Below, in pieces: positions 1 to 8,854 of a stretch of 64,000 nucleotides of DNA (positions are counted from its first letter, which is position 1; each line of letters starts with the position of its first letter). Source of the stretch: CAXMNX01 sp964194845 (GTDB taxonomy: Bacteria; Pseudomonadota; Alphaproteobacteria; Rhodobacterales; Rhodobacteraceae); assembly GCA_964194845.1 (NCBI GenBank), contig CAXMNX010000104.1:1-64000 (forward strand), in the 5' to 3' direction. Below the pieces are notes generated by a model. It searched no databases, had not been told where the DNA came from, and was given only the letters and a program-made list of their open reading frames with translations. The position numbers were made by a program, and so were the translations under genes.

Positions 1-684
<684 letters not shown>

Positions 685-1070
685 GGGGTAGATCTCCGAT
701 CCGAGCAGTTCACATCAGGTTCGCGGCGATGCCTAGCCACACTTGCCGGGGGGTGCAAGGCTTTGCGCCGGATCGTGACTTCCAAGCGCGGCGGCGCGCC
801 GATAAGACGGGAAAATATGTGCGGAGCCTGAATTGACCCTTGATCTGCCATTTATTCCGCACGACCCCAGCCCGGAATCAAAGGCAAAGCCCGCCGGGCC
901 AGCGACAGCCCCGTTCGGGCGGGCTGGCGCAGGATTAATGGGTCCAGACACTAAGCACTTCGTTCTGAGTTTGTTCGGATTTTGCACGATAAAACGCCCA
1001 ACATCACTGGAGCAGAGCAGTCCCACGGGCCGCCGCTGGTCCGACTCCGCTCAACTGGCAGCCCCAAACC
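685..1070. other. Intergenic stretch upstream of mdh
   Basis: These 386 bases separate mdh from the small exported-protein gene. Open frames here are short and lack a good start site or a recognisable product. A short GC-rich inverted repeat lies near 904-925 (CAGCCC facing GGGCTG). I see no clear -35/-10 pair, although the mdh promoter should be here. I call no gene. Confidence 0.5.
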
Positions 1071-1376
1071 TTAGCTTTGAACGCCAGCCGGTTGCAGGCC
1101 TTCAGTCAGGTTTTCATAAGCGTCGCCCGATGCGACCAGGCAGGTCACGCCGCTGGGCAACGTAATCACGATGGTCCACGTTCCGGTTTCCAGCGATGCA
1201 AAAACCTCAAACACGCGGCCATGCGGCCCCATACCAATGGATTGGCGGCTTTCTCCAAATGCTTCGACCAGCCGGTCGACAACGATGGCGCGTGGGGCGC
1301 AGTTTTGTTGGGCGGACGCTGCATTTACGCCAATCGTCAGGAACGCGCCCGCGGTTAAAGCAAGAAGAGTTTTCAT
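1071..1376 (-). CDS. Small exported protein of unknown function
   Basis: A 101-residue protein with an obvious Sec signal peptide: MKTLLALTAGAFLTIGVNA followed by a likely cut after ASAQ, near residue 23. The mature part has two cysteines (in QNCAPRA and VTCLVA), which could form one disulfide in the periplasm. An AAAGGA-type ribosome site precedes the ATG. I do not recognise a named family. The gene points the same way as mdh but is separated from it by nearly 400 bases, so it is probably transcribed on its own. The function is unknown. Confidence 0.75.
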   Translation of the reverse strand: MKTLLALTAGAFLTIGVNAASAQQNCAPRAIVVDRLVEAFGESRQSIGMGPHGRVFEVFASLETGTWTIVITLPSGVTCLVASGDAYENLTEGLQPAGVQS

Positions 1377-1612
1377 CTGATGTCCTTTCTGGGGCCAGGG
1401 GAAAAGGCGCCGGTTTCACCGCCGGAACGACGGGCGATCTCAGGCAAGACTGTCAGGGCCAAAGTCGAAATACTGGTTAACTGAGCGCGCGGCTTCGCCC
1501 GGATACGCAACACGGGGATGCGGTCGGTATTGCTGCGTTGCGGCGAAAAGGGTTGCAGAATGCTGCGCCAGCGTGCAATTTCCGCGCAAATCAATTGCCG
1601 AGAGGTCTCTAC

Positions 1613-2470
1613 ATGCCTTCGCCGCAGGCGCTTTTTCGGTCGGTTCTCTATATCCCTGCCGCCCGCGGACGCGCGCTGGACAAGGCCCGTGGTCTGGAAT
1701 GCGACGCGATCATTTTCGATCTGGAAGACGCGGTGGCCCCCGGTGAAAAAGTATCGGCGCGGCACACGCTCGCGGCTGAACTGAAGACGGGCGGCTACGG
1801 ATTTCGCCATCGGATCGTTCGGATAAATGGCCTGGATACAGATTGGGGCGTCGCCGACGCGCAAGCGGTCGCCGATATGGAATGCGATGCGGTTTTGCTT
1901 CCCAAAGTCGAAAGCACCGCGATGCTCGACCGATTGGCTAAAGTCGTGGCTGCCAAGCCGCTTTGGGCGATGATGGAAACGCCGCGCGGCGTTCTGAATG
2001 CGCCCGACATCGCCGACCATCCGGCGGTCGAGGGCTTTGTGATCGGCACTAACGATTTGTCGCACGAGCTTGGCTGTGCGACGGGCGGTGACCGCATGGC
2101 CATGCGGATGTCGCTGCAATATTGCCTGACGGCGGCGCGCGCGGCCGGGATTGTCTGCGTCGATGGGGTGTACAATGCCTTCAGGGACGAAGAAGGGCTG
2201 GTGGCTGAATGCGAACAGGGGCATGGGCTGGGAATGGACGGCAAATCGCTGATCCATCCGTCGCAGATCGCCCCGGCAAACCGCATATTCGCGCCGACAT
2301 CCGATCAGATTGATCTCGCAGCACGCCAGATCTCCGCGTTCAACGATGCAACCACGCGCGGCGACGGGGTGGCGGTTCTGGACGGGCGGATTGTCGAAAA
2401 CTTGCACGTGGAAACGGCGCGGTCGGTGCTGGCAAAGGCCGAAGCGATCGCCGAAAGAGAGGCAGCATGA
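1613..2470 (+). CDS. mcl2: HpcH/HpaI-CitE family protein, probable (3S)-malyl-CoA thioesterase
   Basis: A 285-residue TIM-barrel protein of the CitE/malyl-CoA lyase superfamily. It carries RSVLYIPA near the N-terminus, the acidic metal site in IIFDLEDAV, VLLPKVES and WAMMETPRG. In the ethylmalonyl-CoA pathway of Rhodobacter, Mcl1 (about 320 residues) cleaves beta-methylmalyl-CoA, and the shorter paralogue Mcl2 hydrolyses (3S)-malyl-CoA to malate. Length and position two genes from mesaconyl-CoA hydratase favour Mcl2, but a lyase cannot be excluded from sequence alone. The ATG at 1613 follows AGAGGT. The stop overlaps the next start by four bases (ATGA). Confidence 0.82.
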   Translation: MPSPQALFRSVLYIPAARGRALDKARGLECDAIIFDLEDAVAPGEKVSARHTLAAELKTGGYGFRHRIVRINGLDTDWGVADAQAVADMECDAVLLPKVESTAMLDRLAKVVAAKPLWAMMETPRGVLNAPDIADHPAVEGFVIGTNDLSHELGCATGGDRMAMRMSLQYCLTAARAAGIVCVDGVYNAFRDEEGLVAECEQGHGLGMDGKSLIHPSQIAPANRIFAPTSDQIDLAARQISAFNDATTRGDGVAVLDGRIVENLHVETARSVLAKAEAIAEREAA

Positions 2471-3027
2471 TCACCCTGATATCCGGGCTCGTCCTTTGGA
2501 CGCTGGCCCATATTTTCAAGCGCGTCGTCCCTGGCCCGCGCGCAACATTGCAGACACGTATGGGCGACGCCTCGAAAGGCATTTTTGCGGTCACAATCCT
2601 GGCAGCCCTGGTAATTATAATTATCGGCTTTCGGTCGGCACCGATTATCCCTGTCTACGAACCGCCGACGTTCCTGCGCCACGTGAACAATCTTTTGATG
2701 CTGGGGGCCGTCGCGCTTTTTGGCCTTGGGAGCTCAAAAAGCCGCTTTCGCGGCGCGCTTCGTCACCCGATGCTGACGGGTGCCGCCGTGTGGGCCGTCG
2801 CGCACCTGTTGGCGAACGGCGATCTTGCCTCGGTCTTCCTTTTCGGCTGGATGCTTCTCTGGACGATTGTGCAGATACGGCTGATCAACAAGTCTGAACC
2901 CAGTTATACGCCGCCAGAACCCGGAACAGCAGCGGGCGACCTGCGGCTTGGCGTCATTACGCTGGTAATCTTTGCGGCCATCGCAGGTGTTCACACCTGG
3001 CTCGGTTATTTCCCGTTCGGCGGATAA
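2467..3027 (+). CDS. NnrU family membrane protein
   Basis: A 186-residue integral membrane protein with about five hydrophobic segments (near 1-15, 38-57, 72-86, 103-130 and 156-180). It matches the NnrU domain, first named in denitrification clusters of Rhodobacter but also found in non-denitrifiers. NnrU has been tied to nitric oxide reductase function, but no nor genes are present here, so that role is not supported by context. It overlaps mcl2 by ATGA and ends 4 bases before mch, so all three are almost certainly one transcript. The biochemical activity is unknown. Confidence 0.8.
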   Translation: MITLISGLVLWTLAHIFKRVVPGPRATLQTRMGDASKGIFAVTILAALVIIIIGFRSAPIIPVYEPPTFLRHVNNLLMLGAVALFGLGSSKSRFRGALRHPMLTGAAVWAVAHLLANGDLASVFLFGWMLLWTIVQIRLINKSEPSYTPPEPGTAAGDLRLGVITLVIFAAIAGVHTWLGYFPFGG

Positions 3028-3031
3028 CGCG

Positions 3032-4063
3032 ATGAAAACCAATCCCGGCCGCTTTTTAGAAGACTATAAGCTCGGCGAAACCATCGTTCACGCCGTTCCC
3101 CGCACAATATCCGGCGGCGAGCGGGCACTTTACCACGCGCTTTATCCCGCGCGCCACGCGATATTCTCGTCTGATGCTTTTGCGCAAAGTTGCGGGCTCG
3201 ACGCCGCGCCGCTCGATGATCTGATCCTTTTTCATACGGTTTTTGGCAAAACCGTGCCGGATATTTCGCTGAATGCGGCTGCCAACCTCGGCTATGCCGA
3301 AGGCCGATGGCTCAAACCTGTTCTGGCGGGCGTCACGCTGACATCAACCTCGGAAGTCATTGGGTTGAAAGAAAATTCCAATGGAATAACCGGCGTGGTC
3401 TGGGTGCGCACTACGGGTCGTGATGAAGCTGGCGAAGCTGTGCTGGAATACGTTCGCTGGGCGATGGTCCGCAAACGCGACAATTCATCGCCTGCACCAG
3501 TTCCGGTCATTCCCGAACTGGCCTCGGCTGTCGCGTCGGAAGCTTTGATCGTGCCGTCGGGCCTCGATTTCTCAAACTACAACTTCGCGCTTGCCGGAGA
3601 GCCGCACCGTATTCGCGATTACGAGATTGGCGAGAAAATTGACCACGTTGATCGTGTCACCGTGGAAGAAGCCGAACACATGCTGGCAACCCGGCTCTGG
3701 CAAAATACCGCTAAAGTGCATTTCGACGCGACCAATCGCGACGACGGCAAGCGCCTGATCTATGGCGGTCATGTGATCTCGCTTGCGCGCACGCTGTCAT
3801 TCAACGGCCTTGCCAACGCACAGATGATCGTCGGGCTTAATGCCGGAAACCATGCCGGTCCTTGCTTTGCTGGGGATACGGTGGCTGCATGGTCCGAAGT
3901 TCTGGACAAGGCCGAAACGTCGGCGCCGGGTGTGGGAGCGATCCGGCTGCGCCTGGTGATGCACAACACCGATGCCGAGCCATTTACCTTGAAAGCCGAT
4001 GATGGCCGTTACGCCCATGGCGTCTTGCTCGACCTCGATCTTTGGGCATTGATGCCGGTATGA
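3032..4063 (+). CDS. mch: Mesaconyl-CoA hydratase
   Basis: A 343-residue double-hotdog protein of the MaoC-like hydratase group that interconverts mesaconyl-CoA and beta-methylmalyl-CoA in the ethylmalonyl-CoA pathway. The length matches characterised Rhodobacter enzymes. Recognisable stretches are GRFLEDYKLGETIVHAVPRTI at the N-terminus, LILFHTVFGKTVPDISLNA near residue 75, and YGGHVISLARTLSFNGL in the second half. It sits directly behind mcl2 and nnrU, which supports the pathway call. The symbol meh is also used. Start: ATG at 3032, 5 bases after the nnrU stop. Confidence 0.92.
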   Translation: MKTNPGRFLEDYKLGETIVHAVPRTISGGERALYHALYPARHAIFSSDAFAQSCGLDAAPLDDLILFHTVFGKTVPDISLNAAANLGYAEGRWLKPVLAGVTLTSTSEVIGLKENSNGITGVVWVRTTGRDEAGEAVLEYVRWAMVRKRDNSSPAPVPVIPELASAVASEALIVPSGLDFSNYNFALAGEPHRIRDYEIGEKIDHVDRVTVEEAEHMLATRLWQNTAKVHFDATNRDDGKRLIYGGHVISLARTLSFNGLANAQMIVGLNAGNHAGPCFAGDTVAAWSEVLDKAETSAPGVGAIRLRLVMHNTDAEPFTLKADDGRYAHGVLLDLDLWALMPV

Positions 4064-4205
4064 TCAAAGCCGCATTGCACACGTTCATGAAATCGGAATT
4101 CAATCAGCCGAAGACTGGAATCGGCAATCTGCCGCGCTCCGCCCCCGTGACTTCCACGGTGAATTTGATATCCATCACCAAAAGCGCCTCTGAAAGGAGC
4201 CGAAC

Positions 4206-4589
4206 ATGGCCGACGACAATCAGGGAAACCGCCCCCTGTCGCCGCATCTGACAATATATCGTCCGCAACTCGTGTCGATGACGTCGATACTGACCCGCAT
4301 AACCGGCAACGCGCTGTTGCTTGGTGCGGTTCTGGCGGTCTGGTGGTTGCTGGCCGCCGCGACATCGGCTGAATACTTCGCCTTCGCTGATGGCCTGATC
4401 ACCTCGTGGTTCGGTGATCTGGTGATGACGCTGTCGCTTTGGGCGCTTTGGTATCACAGCTTCGCCGGTCTCAGGCACCTTTACTGGGACACGGGCCGCG
4501 GGCTCGAGATCGAAATGGCCGAACGGCTTGGCGTCGCAATTATCGTCGGATCGGTCGTGATGACCATCCTGACGCTTTTGATGATCTGA
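4206..4589 (+). CDS. sdhC: Succinate dehydrogenase cytochrome b556 subunit
   Basis: A 127-residue membrane anchor of complex II. It has the family signature RPLSPHLTIYRPQ (residues 9-21), the quinone-site SILTRITG (27-34), three transmembrane segments, and the haem-ligand motif H84-x6-H91 in HSFAGLRHLYWD. It delivers electrons from succinate oxidation to ubiquinone in the inner membrane. An AAAGGAG ribosome site precedes the ATG. It is the first gene of the sdhCDA run, about 140 bases after mch, so the promoter probably lies in that gap. sdhD follows after 11 bases. Confidence 0.96.
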   Translation: MADDNQGNRPLSPHLTIYRPQLVSMTSILTRITGNALLLGAVLAVWWLLAAATSAEYFAFADGLITSWFGDLVMTLSLWALWYHSFAGLRHLYWDTGRGLEIEMAERLGVAIIVGSVVMTILTLLMI

Positions 4590-4600
4590 GGAGGCGTCGT

Positions 4601-4972
4601 ATGGCTTATCTGACCGACCTGAAACGTGCCGTAGGGATGGGCGCGGCCCACGAAGGCACCGAGCATCACTGGGCGATGACCAAATCGTCCGCTGCCCTTC
4701 TGATCCTGATCCCGCTCTTCATTTTCACTTTCGGCCCGATGCTTGGCCGACCGCACGCCGAAGTCGTGGCCTTCTACAGCAGGCCCTTTCCAGCAGTGAT
4801 CACCGCACTGACGCTGGTTGTGGTATTCATGCACTTCAAAGGCGGGGTGCAGGCACTGATCGAAGACTACGTCCACGGGTTTGCCCGCAAACTCCTGATC
4901 ATTCTGACGATGATTTTCTCCTACGGCGCGGCCGCCACCGGCCTATTCGCCATTGCAAAAATCGCGCTTTAA
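4601..4972 (+). CDS. sdhD: Succinate dehydrogenase hydrophobic membrane anchor
   Basis: The second membrane anchor of complex II, 123 residues with three transmembrane helices (about 31-50, 62-80 and 95-118). Typical motifs are AHEGTEHHWAMTKSSA near the N-terminus and HFKGGVQALIEDYVHG, which carries the conserved histidine and the aspartate-tyrosine pair of the quinone/haem region. The ATG at 4601 has a GAGGAGG ribosome site; earlier in-frame starts would overlap sdhC. sdhA begins 9 bases downstream, so transcription is shared. Confidence 0.95.
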   Translation: MAYLTDLKRAVGMGAAHEGTEHHWAMTKSSAALLILIPLFIFTFGPMLGRPHAEVVAFYSRPFPAVITALTLVVVFMHFKGGVQALIEDYVHGFARKLLIILTMIFSYGAAATGLFAIAKIAL

Positions 4973-4981
4973 GGAACCCCC

Positions 4982-6784
4982 ATGGCAGCATACGAATACG
5001 AGACGCACGAATACGACTGCATCGTGGTGGGGGCAGGTGGCTCCGGCCTGCGCGCGACGCTGGGCATGGCTGAACAGGGCTTGCGCACAGCCTGCATCAC
5101 CAAGGTATTCCCGACGCGGTCACATACCGTGGCAGCACAGGGCGGCATCGCCGCCAGCCTCGGCAACATGGGGCCGGACCACTGGCAATGGCACATGTAT
5201 GACACCGTCAAAGGTTCCGATTGGCTGGGCGATACCGACGCCATGGAATACCTTGCCCGCGAGGCACCCAAGGCGGTCTACGAGCTTGAGCACTACGGCG
5301 TGCCGTTTTCCCGCACTGAGAACGGCAAGATCTATCAGCGACCCTTCGGCGGTCACACGACCGAGTTTGGCGAAGGCCCGCCGGTGCAGCGCACCTGTGC
5401 CGCCGCCGACCGCACCGGCCACGCGATCCTGCACACGCTTTACGGCCAAAGCCTGAAAAACAACGCCGAATTCTACATCGAATATTTCGCCATCGATCTG
5501 ATCATGGCCGAAGATGGCACCTGCCAGGGCGTTGTCGCGTGGTGTCTCGAAGATGGCACGATCCATGTATTCAACGCCAAAATGACAGTGCTGGCCACGG
5601 GGGGCTATGGCCGTGCTTATTTCAGCGCGACCTCGGCGCATACCTGCACCGGTGACGGCGGCGGCATGGTGGCACGCCAGAACCTGCCGCTTCAGGACAT
5701 GGAGTTCGTCCAGTTCCACCCGACCGGCATCTACGGCGCGGGCGTGCTGATCACCGAAGGCGCGCGGGGCGAGGGCGGTTACCTGACGAACTCGGAAGGC
5801 GAGCGCTTCATGGAGCGCTATGCGCCCACCTATAAAGACCTCGCCAGCCGCGATGTTGTCAGCCGTTGCATGACGCTGGAGATACGCGACGGCCGCGGCG
5901 TGGGTGCCGATAGTGACCATATCCATCTGCACCTGAACCACCTGCCACCCGAGACATTAGCACTGCGTTTGCCGGGCATCACCGAAAGCGCAAGAATCTT
6001 TGCTGGCATCGATCTGACCAAAGAGCCGATCCCGGTCCTGCCGACTGTGCATTACAATATGGGTGGCGTGCCGACGAACTATTGGGGTGAGGTTTTGAAC
6101 CCGACCACTGACGACCCAGACCGCGTCGCACCCGGATTGATGGCAGTGGGCGAAGCCGGTTGTGCCAGCGTTCATGGGGCCAACCGCCTCGGTTCGAACA
6201 GCCTGATTGACCTGGTTGTTTTTGGCCGCGCCGCCGCGATCCGCGCGGGCCAGGTCGTGGACCCATCGGCAAGAAACCCGGCGCTAAACAAAGCCAGCGT
6301 CGATGCCACGCTCGACCGGTTCGATCGCCTGCGCCACGCCGATGGGTCAGTCGCAACCGCCGATCTGCGCGATGAGATGCAGCGCACAATGCAGGCCGAC
6401 GCCGCCGTTTTCCGCACCGATAAAACCCTCAGCGAAGGTGTCGGGAAAATGTACGACGTGGCCGCTAAACTCGGCGACATCAAAGTCACCGACCGCTCGA
6501 TGATCTGGAACTCGGATCTGATGGAAACGCTGGAACTTGCCAATCTGATGCCAAACGCGCTCGCCACCATCGTCGGCGCCGAGGCGCGCAAGGAAAGCCG
6601 CGGCGCGCACGCGCATGAAGACTATCCCGACCGCGACGACGTGACGTGGCGGAAACACTCACTGGCCTGGGTCGATGAAAAGGTGCGGCTCGGCTATCGC
6701 CCGGTTCACCTCGATCCGCTGACGACAGACGCCGAAGGCGGCATCGACCTGAAGAAGATTGCACCAAAGGCACGGGTGTATTGA
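4982..6784 (+). CDS. sdhA: Succinate dehydrogenase flavoprotein subunit
   Basis: A 600-residue FAD-containing catalytic subunit that oxidises succinate to fumarate. It shows the dinucleotide fold VVGAGGSGLRA (about residue 15), the covalent-FAD histidine in RSHTVAAQGGIAA, the substrate motifs HTCTGDGGGM and QFHPTG, ITEGARGEGG, and the C-terminal HGANRLGSNSLIDLVVFGR. Length is normal. Its stop overlaps the next ATG by one base (TGATG). That next gene is not sdhB: three unrelated genes intervene before the iron-sulfur subunit at 8050. Confidence 0.98.
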   Translation: MAAYEYETHEYDCIVVGAGGSGLRATLGMAEQGLRTACITKVFPTRSHTVAAQGGIAASLGNMGPDHWQWHMYDTVKGSDWLGDTDAMEYLAREAPKAVYELEHYGVPFSRTENGKIYQRPFGGHTTEFGEGPPVQRTCAAADRTGHAILHTLYGQSLKNNAEFYIEYFAIDLIMAEDGTCQGVVAWCLEDGTIHVFNAKMTVLATGGYGRAYFSATSAHTCTGDGGGMVARQNLPLQDMEFVQFHPTGIYGAGVLITEGARGEGGYLTNSEGERFMERYAPTYKDLASRDVVSRCMTLEIRDGRGVGADSDHIHLHLNHLPPETLALRLPGITESARIFAGIDLTKEPIPVLPTVHYNMGGVPTNYWGEVLNPTTDDPDRVAPGLMAVGEAGCASVHGANRLGSNSLIDLVVFGRAAAIRAGQVVDPSARNPALNKASVDATLDRFDRLRHADGSVATADLRDEMQRTMQADAAVFRTDKTLSEGVGKMYDVAAKLGDIKVTDRSMIWNSDLMETLELANLMPNALATIVGAEARKESRGAHAHEDYPDRDDVTWRKHSLAWVDEKVRLGYRPVHLDPLTTDAEGGIDLKKIAPKARVY

Positions 6785-7443
6785 TGCTTGGTCGATTGCC
6801 TCTTGTCCGAAAATTTTTCCAAATGTTTCGCAATGACTTTGACAGCGAGGCCTATTGGTCCAACCGGTATGAGCAGGGCCGCATTTCGGGGGCAGGCTCG
6901 TATGGTCGACTTGCCGACTACAAGGCCGAAGTCATCAATAGCCTGGTGAATGAATTCGAGATTTCGTCGGTACTTGAATTTGGATCAGGCGACGGCAATC
7001 AGGCATCGCTATTCGAAATCGATACCTACACAGGTCTGGATGTTGCCCATCAGGTGGTCGAGGCTGCGCGCGAGCGGTTCAAGGACCGGGCAGGCTGGTC
7101 CTTTGACACTGTAAAGAACGCGAATACGGCGCCGCGTTCTAGAGATATGACGATGTCACTGGATGTCATCTATCATTTGGTCGAAGAAGCAGTGTTCGAC
7201 CGCTATTTGGCCGACCTCTTCGCTGCTTCGGACCGATTTGTGTTGATCTATGCGTCGGATCACAACGCCTTGACCCTGAACAGTCACGTCAAACATCGCT
7301 GCTACAGCGACTGGGTTAATGCGAATGCGCCGGAGTTTGGGGCCATTCGAACATTGAAAAGTCCGTTCCCAAAAACGGCGATGAGCGACACCAAGGACAC
7401 TAGTTTTGCCTTTTTCCGCCTATATCAAAGGCTGGAAGCATAG
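6784..7443 (+). CDS. Class I SAM-dependent methyltransferase
   Basis: A 219-residue protein with a Rossmann-type methyltransferase core. VLEFGSGDGNQ (about residues 61-71) is the SAM-binding motif I, YTGLDVA is motif II, and MTMSLDVIYHLVE is the motif IV region. The substrate is unknown. It starts on the A of the sdhA stop codon, so it is translationally coupled to sdhA, and the next gene starts immediately after its stop. Its codon use looks less GC-rich than the sdh genes (many TTT, AAT and GAT codons), which hints at a separate origin. No link to complex II assembly is established. Confidence 0.83.
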   Translation: MLGRLPLVRKFFQMFRNDFDSEAYWSNRYEQGRISGAGSYGRLADYKAEVINSLVNEFEISSVLEFGSGDGNQASLFEIDTYTGLDVAHQVVEAARERFKDRAGWSFDTVKNANTAPRSRDMTMSLDVIYHLVEEAVFDRYLADLFAASDRFVLIYASDHNALTLNSHVKHRCYSDWVNANAPEFGAIRTLKSPFPKTAMSDTKDTSFAFFRLYQRLEA

Positions 7444-7722
7444 ATGCGCAATTGCCTGTTGATACCCGTTATTTTATCCGCGTCAGCCTGCGCTCCCATG
7501 TCGCCCGAACGCGCGGCTGATTTCTGCGAAGACCGCGCCCGTGCAGCGGCAGGTCCAACCGGCGGCGTCAGCATCGGCGTCGGTTCGGGCGGCGAAGTTC
7601 GCACTGGGCTTGCGATTGGCGTCTCAAGCGACTTCCTCAAAGGCGCCAATCCACGAGCTGTTTATGAGGACTGTGTGTTGCAAAAAACCGGGCAGGGGCC
7701 AATCCGGCCTTTGGTATTGTGA
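7444..7722 (+). CDS. Small putative lipoprotein
   Basis: A 92-residue protein with an N-terminal hydrophobic segment ending in SASAC, a weak lipobox placing the lipidated cysteine at about residue 16. The mature part contains RAADFCEDRARAAAGP, a glycine-rich GVSIGVGSGGEV stretch and a further cysteine near the C-terminus. I do not recognise a characterised family. It begins immediately after the methyltransferase stop and overlaps the next ORF by one base, inside the sdhA-sdhB interval. Export and lipidation are inferred only from the signal. Confidence 0.65.
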   Translation: MRNCLLIPVILSASACAPMSPERAADFCEDRARAAAGPTGGVSIGVGSGGEVRTGLAIGVSSDFLKGANPRAVYEDCVLQKTGQGPIRPLVL

Positions 7723-8033
7723 TGAAGCGATTGGTCCTGATCCTCGCGCTCGCCGCCTGCACGCCTGCGCAACAAGACGATCTGGCCCGCAACGCCGCCC
7801 GCCAGGCGGTCCGTCCAGTTCTGGCCGAAAATTTCCCGGGCGTGCCACTGGAACCAGCGATTGATTGCGTGATCAACAATGCCGGCGCGAGTGAGATCTT
7901 GGTGCTGGCCGCCGATGCTGTGACCGGTCCAACCGCTTCAACGGTCGAGATCGTCGCGAACATCATCGCCCGCCCCGAAACGATCACTTGCCTTGCCACC
8001 GAAGGACTTCCCGTCCTTCTGGACAGTATCTGA
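7722..8033 (+). CDS. Small putative lipoprotein
   Basis: A 103-residue protein with a short lipoprotein signal, MKRLVLILALAACTPAQ. The LAAC lipobox puts the modified cysteine at residue 13. The mature region is alanine-rich and carries two more cysteines (AIDCVIN and ITCLATE). The ATG overlaps the stop of the preceding lipoprotein gene; a GTG three bases upstream is an alternative start. It ends 16 bases before sdhB, so it is probably co-transcribed with the complex II genes. No function is recognisable. Confidence 0.68.
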   Translation: MKRLVLILALAACTPAQQDDLARNAARQAVRPVLAENFPGVPLEPAIDCVINNAGASEILVLAADAVTGPTASTVEIVANIIARPETITCLATEGLPVLLDSI

Positions 8034-8049
8034 GAAGACGGAGAGACCA

Positions 8050-8832
8050 ATGGTCCAGCTGACGTTGCCGAAGAACTCCACGATCCGCACAGGCAAGACC
8101 TGGCCAAAGCCCGAGGGTGCGGCGAACGTCCGGCAGTTTCGGATCTATCGCTGGTCGCCCGACGATGGCGAAAACCCATCCGTTGACACCTATTTCGTCG
8201 ATATGGACACCTGCGGCCCGATGGTTCTGGACGCGCTTGTCAAGATCAAGAACGAGATCGACCCGACGCTGACGTTCCGTCGCTCGTGCCGCGAAGGCAT
8301 CTGCGGGTCTTGCGCGATGAATATCGACGGCATCAATACGCTCGCCTGCATCTATGGGATGGACGACATCAAAGCCGAAACGGTGAAGATATATCCCTTG
8401 CCGCATTTAGAGGTGGTCAAGGATCTGATCCCCGATCTCACGCACTTCTACGCCCAGCACGCCTCGATCATGCCGTGGCTGGAAACCAAGACGAACCGGC
8501 CTGAGAAAGAATGGAAGCAGTCGATCGAGGACCGCAGCAAACTCGACGGCCTCTATGAGTGCGTAATGTGCGCGTGCTGCTCGACTTCGTGCCCCAGCTA
8601 CTGGTGGAACGGTGACCGCTACTTGGGCCCGGCAGCACTTTTGCACGCATACCGCTGGATCATCGACAGCCGCGACGAAGCAACCGGCGAACGGTTGGAT
8701 GAACTGGAAGATCCGTTCAAACTGTATCGCTGCCACACGATCATGAATTGCACCAAGACCTGCCCCAAGGGCCTGAACCCGGCGAAAGCTATTGCCGAGA
8801 TTAAAAAGATGATGATCGAGCGGATTGTCTGA
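8050..8832 (+). CDS. sdhB: Succinate dehydrogenase iron-sulfur subunit
   Basis: A 260-residue electron-transfer subunit of complex II. All three cluster ligand sets are visible: CREGICGSCAMNIDG plus a later cysteine for [2Fe-2S], CVMCACCSTSCP for [4Fe-4S], and CHTIMNCTKTCPKGLNP for [3Fe-4S]. The ATG at 8050 follows GACGGAGAGACCA; upstream in-frame starts would overlap the lipoprotein gene. It closes the sdh cluster. Separation from sdhA by three small genes is the only unusual point. Confidence 0.97.
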   Translation: MVQLTLPKNSTIRTGKTWPKPEGAANVRQFRIYRWSPDDGENPSVDTYFVDMDTCGPMVLDALVKIKNEIDPTLTFRRSCREGICGSCAMNIDGINTLACIYGMDDIKAETVKIYPLPHLEVVKDLIPDLTHFYAQHASIMPWLETKTNRPEKEWKQSIEDRSKLDGLYECVMCACCSTSCPSYWWNGDRYLGPAALLHAYRWIIDSRDEATGERLDELEDPFKLYRCHTIMNCTKTCPKGLNPAKAIAEIKKMMIERIV

Positions 8833-8854
8833 AGACAAACGTCCTGGCGGATAC

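Noticed and set aside
1373..2407. Long minus-strand frame opposite mcl2
   Set aside because: Shadow of mcl2. The translation is low-complexity, rich in R, H and A, and lacks domain features.
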